Origin: Clostridiales bacterium
Lineage (GTDB): Bacteria; Bacillota; Clostridia; Oscillospirales; Acutalibacteraceae
Length of the DNA: 17,515 bases
Assembly: GCA_021202245.1 (NCBI GenBank)
Contig: JAJQDK010000127.1
Span: 1-17,515, forward strand
Reading direction: 5' to 3'
A program made the translations under genes and the position numbers. The notes under the pieces are model-generated. The model was not told where the DNA came from. It was given only the letters and a program-made list of their open reading frames with translations, and did no database searches. This document shows positions 7,895 to 15,364 of the stretch, piece by piece (the first letter of the stretch is position 1; every line of letters starts with the position of its first letter).

Positions 7895-9222
7895 TAAAAT
7901 CGCTCAGGCGTAAATTTATCTTGATAGCAATGTCAGCCATAATAATTGTACTCGGCGCCATTGTTTCGGTAATCAATGTTATAAATTACAACAACGTCAA
8001 CGATGATGCACGCCAAACGCTCAGAATGATAGCCGAAAACGGGGGAGTGTACCCCGATTCTCCGGCTTCAAACAGGCAGGAAAAAAGCGATAAAGATGAT
8101 AATAAGGAGTCTGCCGAGGACAAGGGCAGCACAGGGGATAAATCCGCCAAAAACAGCAAAATAAGCAAAAACGGAAAAAGTCCCTCAACTCCGGATTTGA
8201 GTCACAATGTATCTCCGGAGGCTCCGTTTGCAACTCGGTATTTTACCGTTACTCTGAGCTCCGACGGTTCCGTAAGCGAGGTGGACGTAAGCTCTATTTC
8301 CGCAATATCGGCTGATGAAGCCGTCGACATTACCCTTGAGCTGACCTCCGAGCAAAAAACCGACGGATTTGTCGGAAACTACAAGTACACAACAACCTCT
8401 GCCGATGAAGGCGTAATGTATATCTTTTTGGACTGCACCAGTGACCTTGCCACGTTTCACAACTTTCTTTGGGTGAGCATTGCCACAAGTGCGGGCGGAT
8501 TGGTGCTTGTATTTGTTCTGGTTATGATTTTTTCAAGAATTGCGTTAAAACCCGTGTTTGAAAGCTATGAAAAGCAAAGGCGGTTTATCACCGACGCAAG
8601 CCACGAATTAAAAACTCCGCTGACTATTATTGATGCCAACACCGAGGTTCTTGAAATGGAAAACGGCAGCAACGAATGGACGGAAAGCACAAAGAATCAG
8701 GTTAAACGCCTTACCGCCCTCACCGAAAAGCTCGTGTTCCTTTCGAGAATGGACGAAAAGCAGACTGTATATCAAATGATTAACTTTTCACTTTCCGACG
8801 CTGTGTCGGAAACAGCTCAGCCGTTTGAATCGGTTGCGGTTGCCTCGGGCAAAAGCTTTGCAATGGATATTGAAAAGGACATAGTATATTGCGGAGATGA
8901 GTCGTCGCTGCGCCATATGGTGTCGCTGCTTCTTGACAACGCTATGAAATACTCCGATGATGAAGGCAACATTGTAATCAGCCTGAAATCATCCGGCAAG
9001 GATAAAATCATTACGGTCAGCAACACTGTTGACGAAATCAAAAAGGGCAATCTCGACGTTCTGTTTGAATGCTTCTATCGTATGGACAGCTCCCGCAGCA
9101 CACGCACCGGAGGCACCGGTATAGGTCTATCGGTTGTAAAAGCTATTGTGACAACGCACAAGGGCAAAATCACCGCAAAAAGTGAAGACGGAAAATCAAT
9201 AGTGTTCCGAATCACTCTTTAG
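7891..9222 (+). CDS. Sensor histidine kinase
   Basis: A 443-aa membrane kinase, partner of the disrupted regulator, whose gene it overlaps by ATGA. TM1 is about residues 9-32. Next comes an extracytoplasmic segment of roughly 160 residues with a Lys/Asp/Ser-rich low-complexity stretch, then TM2 (about 191-213). After a short linker without an obvious HAMP domain comes the dimerisation helix, with the phosphorylated His238 in ASHELKTPL. The ATPase domain has the N box at Asn350 (LLLDNAMKYS), an F-like box (LFECFYRMDSSRS) and the G box GTGIGL from Gly408. All catalytic motifs are intact, so the kinase looks functional even though its regulator does not. The extracellular signal is unknown. Confidence 0.93.
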   Translation: MIKSLRRKFILIAMSAIIIVLGAIVSVINVINYNNVNDDARQTLRMIAENGGVYPDSPASNRQEKSDKDDNKESAEDKGSTGDKSAKNSKISKNGKSPSTPDLSHNVSPEAPFATRYFTVTLSSDGSVSEVDVSSISAISADEAVDITLELTSEQKTDGFVGNYKYTTTSADEGVMYIFLDCTSDLATFHNFLWVSIATSAGGLVLVFVLVMIFSRIALKPVFESYEKQRRFITDASHELKTPLTIIDANTEVLEMENGSNEWTESTKNQVKRLTALTEKLVFLSRMDEKQTVYQMINFSLSDAVSETAQPFESVAVASGKSFAMDIEKDIVYCGDESSLRHMVSLLLDNAMKYSDDEGNIVISLKSSGKDKIITVSNTVDEIKKGNLDVLFECFYRMDSSRSTRTGGTGIGLSVVKAIVTTHKGKITAKSEDGKSIVFRITL

Positions 9223-9256
9223 CTATGTGAACGTCACTTTTTAGCTCTGTGAACGT
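9218..9256 (+). repeat. Short direct repeat overlapping the kinase stop codon
   Basis: TTTAGCTATGTGAACGT (9218-9234) is repeated as TTTAGCTCTGTGAACGT (9240-9256), 16 of 17 identical, with a 22-bp period. The first copy contains the TAG stop of the kinase gene. Confidence 0.8.
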
Positions 9257-9294
9257 AAATTGATTGTTAATTGACCACTACTAAAATAATTTTT

Positions 9295-9333
9295 AAAAGC
9301 CTGCAAAAAATATACTTGCAGGCTTTTATTTTT
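9295..9333 (+). terminator. Rho-independent terminator after the two-component genes
   Basis: AAAAGCCTGCAA pairs with TTGCAGGCTTTT (arms 9295-9306 and 9316-9327), loop of 9 nt, followed by ATTTTTG. The 12-bp perfect stem with a T-rich tail is strong. Confidence 0.85.
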
Positions 9334-9338
9334 GTGCT

Positions 9339-9380
9339 TTTTACAAGAATTTTACAACTTTTATACGTAAATTTTATAAT
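9339..9380 (+). promoter_or_regulatory. Promoter of the VTC operon with 11-bp-spaced direct repeats
   Basis: TTTACA (9351-9356), an 18-bp spacer and a perfect TATAAT (9375-9380) make a near-consensus vegetative promoter. The octamer TTTTACAA occurs at 9339-9346 and again at 9350-9357, exactly 11 bp apart and overlapping the -35 box. That spacing is typical of tandem OmpR-family regulator sites. Regulation by the neighbouring two-component system is inference. Confidence 0.65.
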
Positions 9381-9437
9381 TTAAATTTGAATTTAGGTCA
9401 ATCTGATAAACTATAGACATCGAAAGGAGTGACGGCT

Positions 9438-10154
9438 ATGGAGTACCAAAATATATTCAAGCGTTATGAAATAAAGTACCTTATCACAAAGTCTCAGCAA
9501 ATGATGATTAAGGAAAAAATGAGAGAATATACTACGCCGGACAGGTACGGCAAAAGTACAATTTGCAATGTCTATTTTGACACTCCGGATTATCGGCTTA
9601 TAAGGAGGTCCCTGGAAAAGCCCGTCTATAAAGAAAAGCTCAGAATCAGGAGCTACGGCGTTGCAACTCTTGACAGCAATGTTTTTATGGAGCTGAAAAA
9701 GAAATATAAAGGGGTAGTATACAAACGCAGAATGAACCTCAGCGAGAGGGAAATTATCGAGTACATCTGCGAGGGCAAAAAAATCAGCGACTGTCAGGTT
9801 GCAAGGGAAATCGACTATTTTATGAATCAATATCCCGAACTGCACCCCAAGGTTCACCTTTCCTATGACAGAGAAGCCTTTTACCAGTCTGACGACCCAA
9901 ACTTCCGCATTACATTTGACGAAAATATTTTGTGGCGTGATTATGACCTTTCTCTCTGCAAGGGAATTTACGGAAATCCCATTTTGAAAAAGGGTCAGGT
10001 GCTTATGGAGCTTAAAACAGGCTCGTCAATTCCGCTTTGGATGACGCAGATTTTGACCGAGGGCCGCATTTACCGTACCTCATTTTCAAAATACGGAAAC
10101 GCATATTGCGAACTTATGACAAATAATCATTTAGGGGGCGTTTATTGTGCTTGA
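9438..10154 (+). CDS. VTC-domain polyphosphate polymerase family protein
   Basis: A 238-aa protein of the VTC family (CYTH/triphosphate tunnel fold). The eukaryotic relative VTC4 makes polyphosphate from ATP in a basic tunnel. Tunnel-type motifs appear in the expected order: RYEIKYLI, KLRIRSYG, FMELKKK, VYKRR, LSYDREAF, LMELKTG and FSKYGNAY. There is no transmembrane segment, so it is probably cytoplasmic or membrane-associated through the DUF4956 protein. I start at the ATG 9438, eight bases after AAAGGAG; a GTG at 9429 lies inside that ribosome site. It is first in a three-gene operon and its end overlaps the next gene by 8 bp. Activity on ATP is inferred from the family, and other nucleotide or phosphate substrates are possible. 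Confidence 0.88.
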   Translation: MEYQNIFKRYEIKYLITKSQQMMIKEKMREYTTPDRYGKSTICNVYFDTPDYRLIRRSLEKPVYKEKLRIRSYGVATLDSNVFMELKKKYKGVVYKRRMNLSEREIIEYICEGKKISDCQVAREIDYFMNQYPELHPKVHLSYDREAFYQSDDPNFRITFDENILWRDYDLSLCKGIYGNPILKKGQVLMELKTGSSIPLWMTQILTEGRIYRTSFSKYGNAYCELMTNNHLGGVYCA

Positions 10155-10842
10155 AACAATTTTCGGCGGAGTTTTCAGCGACTCCTCAACTGAAACAATA
10201 GCGGTATCCGATTTTCTGCTTTGCGTAGCGGCATCGCTTATAATAGGGATTTTTCTTGCAATATCCTACACCTATAAAACACGCTATACCAAAAGCTTTG
10301 TGCTCACCCTTGCCACTCTTCCGGCAATAGTGTGCGCGGTTATTATGATGGTAAACGGCAACATAGGCGCAGGTGTTGCCGTGGCAGGTGCGTTCAGCCT
10401 TGTGCGCTTTCGTTCCGTACCCGGCACGGCAAAGGAAATCGGCGCAATATTTCTTGCTATGGCGTCGGGTCTGCTCACCGGTATGGGCTACCTCGGATAT
10501 GCAGTCCTGTTTGCGCTGATAATGGGACTGATAACTCTTCTTTACCAAATGCTCGGCTTAGGAAAATCGGCAAAAAAAGCCAAGGAAAAAACTCTCAGGA
10601 TTACTGTCCCGGAGGATTTGAATTATACGGAGGCGTTTGACGACCTGTTTGATAAATACACGTCCGACTGTGAGAATGTCGCCGCAAAAACCACCAATAT
10701 GGGAAGTCTGTACAAGCTTGTATATAATATTACGCTGAAGGATACTTCACAGGAGAAAAAATTCATTGATGAGCTAAGGTGCAGGAACGGTAATCTTGAA
10801 ATAAACCTATCACAACAAGAGGATCATATTTATGAGCTTTAA
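10147..10842 (+). CDS. DUF4956 family membrane protein
   Basis: A 231-aa integral membrane protein with about four hydrophobic segments in its first 140 residues (FLLCVAASLIIGIFLAISY; FVLTLATLPAIVCAVIMMV; GAIFLAMASGLLTGMGYLGYA; VLFALIMGLITLLYQML). The family hallmark GAFSLVRFRSVPGTAKEI sits between the second and third. The C-terminal 85 residues are soluble (KTLRITVPEDLNYTEAFDDL onward) and resemble the small ferredoxin-like tail of this family. It uses a GTG start with AGGGGG upstream. It overlaps the polymerase gene by 8 bp and the lipoprotein gene by 11 bp, so translation is probably coupled. DUF4956 genes are regular neighbours of VTC polymerases. A role as membrane partner or polyphosphate exporter is a guess. 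Confidence 0.88.
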   Translation: MLETIFGGVFSDSSTETIAVSDFLLCVAASLIIGIFLAISYTYKTRYTKSFVLTLATLPAIVCAVIMMVNGNIGAGVAVAGAFSLVRFRSVPGTAKEIGAIFLAMASGLLTGMGYLGYAVLFALIMGLITLLYQMLGLGKSAKKAKEKTLRITVPEDLNYTEAFDDLFDKYTSDCENVAAKTTNMGSLYKLVYNITLKDTSQEKKFIDELRCRNGNLEINLSQQEDHIYEL

Positions 10843-12637
10843 AAAATTTTTAATTGCGGGATTTGCAGGGCTTATGAGTGCGTCCCTGATGCTTTCGGGC
10901 TGTTCCGAGTCCGATTCGGGCAGCAGCAGCGCAGGCTCGTCGGCAGAGGCTTCAAATGTTTCGCTTAACAGCGATGTTTTTACCGACCGGGATCAGGAAA
11001 CCGACTATGACGAAAGCTCCGCAACAGAAATCACGCTTGCCGACGACGCTTCTCAATGCTCGTCGGACAGCGTCAGCATATCGGGCAACGTCATAACAAT
11101 CGGCGATGAAGGCACCTACATTTTGTCCGGCTCGCTCTCAAACGGCCGTGTGGTTGTGGATGCGGAGGACACCAATAAGCTTCAGCTGGTTTTGAGCGGT
11201 GTGAACATAAACTGCGACACCAGCGCAGCCGTTTATGTAAAGCAGGCTGACAAGGTCTTTATTACAACCGCAGAAAGCTCTGAAAACACTTTGTCAAATA
11301 CCTCTGATTTTGTCGCCGTGGACGATAACAACATAGACTCCGTAATCTTTTCCAAGGATGATTTAACCCTTAATGGAGAGGGAACTCTCACAATAAATGC
11401 AGCATACGGTCACGGAATTGTTTCCAAGGACGATTTGGTTATCACAAGCGGAACATACAGCATTACAGCTGCAAGCCACGCTCTTTCGGGCAAGGACAGC
11501 ATAAGCATCTCAGACGGAAGCTTTACGCTTGTATCGGGCAAGGACGGAATGCACTCTGAAAACACCGACGACACCTCGCTCGGAAATATTCTTATTGTAT
11601 CCGGCACGTTTGATATGGACTGCGAGGGCGACGGAATTGACGCCTCAAATACGGTGCAGATTGAGGACGGCACATTTAGCATTACGGCGGGGGGCGGCAG
11701 CGCAAATGCCGAAGCAAATCAGACAAATTGGGCAGGCTACTCCACCTCAGAAACAGACGACAGCTCGGCAAGCACAAAGGGCATAAAGGCAACCTCAAGC
11801 ATTGTAATCGAGGGCGGAAGCCTTGAGATAGACTCGGCTGACGATGCCATCCATTCAAACGGAAACGCAGATATTTCCGGCGGAGAATTGAACATCACAA
11901 CGGGCGATGACGGAATACACGCTGACTCTGCAACAACCGTCAGCGGCGGAACAATTAACATAACGGAAAGCTACGAGGGCATAGAGGGCGAAACCATTGA
12001 CATTACCGGCGGTACAATCTCAGTTGTTTCAAGCGATGACGGCATCAATGCAGCCGGCGGAGCGGATGAAAGCGGATTCGGCGGCGGAATGCAGGATAAT
12101 TTTGCTTCAAGCAGCGACAGCTATATAAAAATAGCCGGCGGAGTCATAAATATTGATGCGGACGGCGACGGCGTTGACTCAAACGGCAGCCTGTACGTTA
12201 CGGGCGGAGAGCTTTATGTGGACGGCCCCACCGACAGCGCAAACGGTGCGCTCGATTTTGAAAACAGCGCTGAAATCACCGGCGGCACCGTGGTGGCAAT
12301 CGGAGCAAGCGGAATGGTTGAAAACTTCGGCTCAAGTTCAACCCAGGGCGCTATGATGGTAAATGTTTCTTCGGGGCAATCGGGCGATGAAATTGTCTTG
12401 CAGGACAGCAGCGGCAACACCTTGATTTCCTACACGGCGGGCAAATCCTACAGCTCGGTTATCATCAGCTGTGCCGATATTGCCGAGGGCGAAACCTACA
12501 CGCTCATCACCGGCAGCAACACCACCTCCGTTACTATGAGCAGCTTGATTTACAGCGCCGGAGGTTCAATGGGCGGTGGAATGGCTGACAACGGCAATAT
12601 GAACGGCGAAATGGGCGGCGGAATGGGCGTCCACTGA
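10832..12637 (+). CDS. Cthe_2159-like carbohydrate-binding beta-helix lipoprotein
   Basis: A 601-aa surface lipoprotein. It has a signal peptide with lipobox LSGC (Cys24 as lipidation site), then a Ser/Gly/Glu linker. A long right-handed beta-helix follows, made of repeats such as ISGGELNITTGDDGIHADSAT and similar strands ending in DDGI/GDGID turns. This resembles the Cthe_2159 family, whose C. thermocellum founder binds acidic plant polysaccharide; the Asp-rich turns could bind calcium. The C-terminus is Gly/Met-rich (GGSMGGGMADNGNMNGEMGG). It is the third gene of the operon, overlapping DUF4956 by 11 bp, with AAGAGG ahead of the ATG. Placing a sugar-binding lipoprotein with a polyphosphate polymerase suggests surface adhesion or sensing tied to phosphate-polymer metabolism, which is inference. 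Confidence 0.85.
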   Translation: MSFKKFLIAGFAGLMSASLMLSGCSESDSGSSSAGSSAEASNVSLNSDVFTDRDQETDYDESSATEITLADDASQCSSDSVSISGNVITIGDEGTYILSGSLSNGRVVVDAEDTNKLQLVLSGVNINCDTSAAVYVKQADKVFITTAESSENTLSNTSDFVAVDDNNIDSVIFSKDDLTLNGEGTLTINAAYGHGIVSKDDLVITSGTYSITAASHALSGKDSISISDGSFTLVSGKDGMHSENTDDTSLGNILIVSGTFDMDCEGDGIDASNTVQIEDGTFSITAGGGSANAEANQTNWAGYSTSETDDSSASTKGIKATSSIVIEGGSLEIDSADDAIHSNGNADISGGELNITTGDDGIHADSATTVSGGTINITESYEGIEGETIDITGGTISVVSSDDGINAAGGADESGFGGGMQDNFASSSDSYIKIAGGVINIDADGDGVDSNGSLYVTGGELYVDGPTDSANGALDFENSAEITGGTVVAIGASGMVENFGSSSTQGAMMVNVSSGQSGDEIVLQDSSGNTLISYTAGKSYSSVIISCADIAEGETYTLITGSNTTSVTMSSLIYSAGGSMGGGMADNGNMNGEMGGGMGVH

Positions 12638-12690
12638 TCGATATATATACATTTGAACAGATTTTTACCTTCTCCTTAAACTTGAAAAGC

Positions 12691-12732
12691 AAAGCGTGCG
12701 ACGGATTGATTTTCGCCGCACGTTTTGTTTTC
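12691..12732 (+). terminator. Rho-independent terminator of the VTC operon
   Basis: CGTGCGACG (12695-12703) pairs with CGCCGCACG (12714-12722) with one A-C mismatch. Leading AAA and trailing TTTTGTTTT extend it. It lies 57 bp after the lipoprotein stop. Confidence 0.75.
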
Positions 12733-12999
12733 CGCCTGCTGACGAATATTTTTCCACTTGCTCGCAGCGACAAATTATGCGTTTCATCTCGGCGGAACCT
12801 GCCCTTAAACTTGGGACGTCTTACAAAATATTGATTAGCTTAAAAATAAAACAAAGCTGTTGTAAAAAACTTACAAAAATTCCTAATAGCATATTGTATT
12901 TTACAACTTATTATGCTACAATAACAGTAACCTGTTAATATTTCATCAATTTTTATCGGGTAATTTTTTATTCAATTTATAATTTGAGGAGGAATATTT
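12733..12999 (+). promoter_or_regulatory. Intergenic control region of the dockerin gene
   Basis: This non-coding stretch holds an inverted repeat TTGTAA-N5-TTACAA (12860-12876). A likely promoter follows: TTGTAT (12894-12899), a 17-bp spacer, and TACAAT (12917-12922) with an extended TGC in front. Overlapping the -35 box is TTTTACAACTT (12899-12909), identical to 11 bases of the VTC-operon promoter. GAGGAGG (12986-12992) is a strong ribosome site 7 bp before the ATG at 13000. I see no gene in the region; an 80-codon open frame there has no ribosome site. Confidence 0.55.
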
Positions 13000-14977
13000 A
13001 TGAAAAAACTCACAAGCCTGCTTCTTGCGGTACTGCTTGTCTTTTCAATGATAAGCGCAGCCGGCATAAGCGCTTCCGCTGCGGTTTTTGAGTACGGTAC
13101 ATATGCAGCCGCCGGGGGGCACCGAAACTAACAGATATTATTTCTATATGCCCACAAGCTGGTACACTAATGATGATGTAACATCCGCCGGTATTTACTG
13201 GTGGGCAGGCACTGCACTTGACGGCTCGGACAACAATGTTGCTTGGCCCGGTTACACAGCATATGCAGATGAAACATATGATCAGCTTTTCTACTGCGAC
13301 GTTCCTACAGACGTTGAAGCTATTATTTGGAATAACCTCATTGACGGCGGCGAGGACAGCACTGCTCAAGTTTTCTGGGATGCTAAGCAGACTATAAATG
13401 TCTGCTCAACTTATTATGCCGTTGATTATTCCGAAAACTATGATCAGGCTTTCTTTGATGATGTTCAGGCTATGCTCGACACATATACAGCTGATGAGCT
13501 TGCTGAAATCAGCCCCTATTACAGCAATTTCTTTGTAGAAACAGATTGGGGCGATGGTCTTTCGTTCACATTTGATAATATGATTTATGTTATTGACCCT
13601 GACTTGGCTACAGAAAGTGTTATTACTCCCGGCAAGTACACCTACGGCGGCGACTGGTACTTCTACTACGGCGACGGCACCTGCGGCACAAAGCTTACCA
13701 AGGAAGAGGCTATGGAGGCCGAAGCAAGTAAGTCCGAAGATGATACAATCACATATTATATGACCTTTGCTGACATAGATGCGGAAAATGATGATCAAGA
13801 TGATTCGTCTTACATTATAAGCGGTGATTATGAGTATTGGGTACTCTATGACGGCACGGCTGAGATAACAGGATATACCGGAGAAGCTGCCGACCTTGAA
13901 ATCCCCTCAACTATTGACGGCTACACCGTAACAAGCATCGGCGATTCTGCATTTGAGTGTTGCGACAGCCTTACAAGTGTAACAATTCCCGACAGCGTTA
14001 CAAGCATTGGCTATGATGCTTTTGCGTATTGTGATAATCTTACAAGCATAACGATCCCCGACAGTGTAACAAGCATAGGCGAATATGCTTTTGGTGGTAC
14101 TGCTTGGTATGATAATCAGCCCGACGGAGTTGTATACGCCGGAAAGGTTGCGTATGGTTACAAAGGTGAAATGACGGCGAACACATCAATAGTTATCAAT
14201 GACGGAACATTAGGTATTGCAAATTTTGCCTTTGCTTGGTGTGAAAATCTCAGTGATATTACACTTCCCGACAGCTTAATAATAGTAGGATTGGGTTCAT
14301 TCTATTTTTGTACAAGCCTTGAAAGCGTAACAATTCCCGATAGTGTAATAAGCATCGGCGATTGGGCATTTTGGGTTTGCTACAGCCTTACAAGCATAGA
14401 TGTTGACAGTAATAATGCTTATTATTCAAGCGAAAACGGCGTGCTGTTTAATAAAGATAAAACAGAGCTTATTGCTTACCCTGCCGGAAAGATCGACACT
14501 TCATATTCTATTCCCGACAGCGTTACGAGCATCGGAGATTCTGCATTTGAATATTGCTACAGCCTTGAAAACATAACAATTCCCGACAGTGTAACAAGCA
14601 TCGGCGATTGGGCATTTGAGGATTGCGAGAGCCTTACAAGTGTAACTATTCCCGACAGCGTAACAAGCATCGGATATTGGGCGTTTGATGGATGTTATAA
14701 TTTAACAATCTACGGCTATTCGGGCACGGCGGCGGAAGATTACGCAAATGAAAACGGCATTGAATTTGTAGCATTGCAGGAAAGCGGCGTTATCATCGGC
14801 GATGTTGACCTTGACGGAAACATCAGCGTGGCGGATGCCACCGCAATCCAAAAATTCGTAGTGGGCACGCAGTCCTTTACTGATGAGCAATTTGCGGCTG
14901 CCGACACCAACGGCGACGGCTCCGTAACTGTTGCCGACGCTACCACCGTGCAGAAAATGGTAGTCGGCGCAGCGTGA
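13000..14977 (+). pseudogene. Secreted CBM26-like / leucine-rich-repeat / dockerin protein, frameshifted after the signal peptide
   Basis: The ATG at 13000 with GAGGAGG encodes a clear signal peptide (MKKLTSLLLAVLLVFSMISA, cleavage near ASA-AV). This frame hits TAA at 13129-13131. The mature protein continues in the +1 frame to 14977. Dropping one base from the six-G run 13114-13119 or the five-T run 13085-13089 gives one 658-aa protein. Mature domains in order: a CBM26-type starch-binding module (YYFYMPTSWY, GIYWWAG, WPGYTA, IIWNN, LIDGGED); a linker with a DWYFYYGDGTCG motif; about eight LRR_5/BspA repeats of 23 residues (TIPDSVTSIG core); and a type I dockerin with two calcium loops (GDVDLDGNISVADATAIQKF and DTNGDGSVTVADATTVQKM). 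The dockerin would plug the protein into a cohesin scaffold on the cell surface. If the break is real, the protein is not exported. A sequencing error is a serious alternative. Confidence 0.85.
13900..14710 (+). repeat. Coding repeats of the leucine-rich region
   Basis: About eight units with a 69-bp (23-codon) period at their most regular, each encoding IPDSVTSIG-x2-AF-x-C-like residues. Two insertions interrupt the register, AWYDNQPDGVVYAGKVAYGY and NNAYYSSENGVLFNKDKTEL, both typical inserts of BspA-like proteins. Near-identical units make recombination-driven change of repeat number plausible. Confidence 0.85.
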
Positions 14978-15052
14978 CCTGCCGAGCCGGGTATTATACA
15001 GCGGCGTTTGATTGGATGAAGCGGCAAATTCACCGCACGTCCGCAGCATATA

Positions 15053-15148
15053 CCACTGTGTGCTGACGTATAATTCCGCACACGTCCGTAGCGGCGGTCA
15101 GTGACCGCCATTGCCGCTCCGCTCACCACTGTGTACTAACGTATAATT
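15053..15148 (+). repeat. Direct repeat pair flanking a perfect hairpin
   Basis: A 23-bp sequence at 15053-15075 recurs at 15126-15148 (21 of 23 identical; starts CCACTGTG, ends ACGTATAATT). Each is preceded by related CCGCAC..GTCCG..AGC sequence. Between them GGCGGTCA (15093-15100) and TGACCGCC (15102-15109) form a perfect 8-bp palindrome. No coding potential is seen. It lies just downstream of the dockerin gene, which has no U-rich terminator. Confidence 0.75.
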
Positions 15149-15163
15149 TCTCACTACAGCCCT

Positions 15164-15364
15164 TGGCTCCCTCTGACGAGGGAGCTGTCTGCGTATGCAG
15201 ACTGAGGGAGAGAAGGCTTTTCCTGTAGATGTCGGCAAAAGCGAAGCATAGTAAGCGTTTCCTTTAATGAAAAAATAGCTGTTTTGTGATATACGACATC
15301 AGAATTTTACGTTTTCTCTCCCTCCGTCACCGTTCGGTGACACCTTCCTCGTCAGAGGGAGGCA
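15164..15364. repeat. 201-bp symmetric palindromic element with 51-bp inverted ends (MITE-like or REP-like)
   Basis: The left end (15164-15214) and the reverse complement of the right end (15314-15364) align over 51 bp without gaps, 41 identical. Each end folds into two hairpins: an outer CTCCCTC-TGAC-GAGG(G/A)AG, and an inner one, GTCTGC/GCAGAC at the left and GTCACC/GGTGAC at the right (read on the aligned strand). A further pair GATGTCG (15228-15234) and CGACATC (15294-15300) shares the same centre at 15264. There is no transposase. Similar CTCCCTC...GAGGGAG repeats are, to my knowledge, dispersed in many gut Clostridia genomes. I could not see a clear target-site duplication. Confidence 0.8.

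Noticed and set aside
9429..9437. GTG start for the VTC protein
   Set aside because: The GTG is part of the AAAGGAG ribosome site that serves the ATG at 9438.
12696..12938. 80-codon open frame in the gap before the dockerin gene
   Set aside because: It begins inside the terminator hairpin, has no ribosome site and covers the promoter region.
13900..14710. Regular 69-bp repeats as a possible CRISPR array
   Set aside because: The repeats are in frame, encode IPDSVTSIG leucine-rich units and have no variable unrelated spacers.
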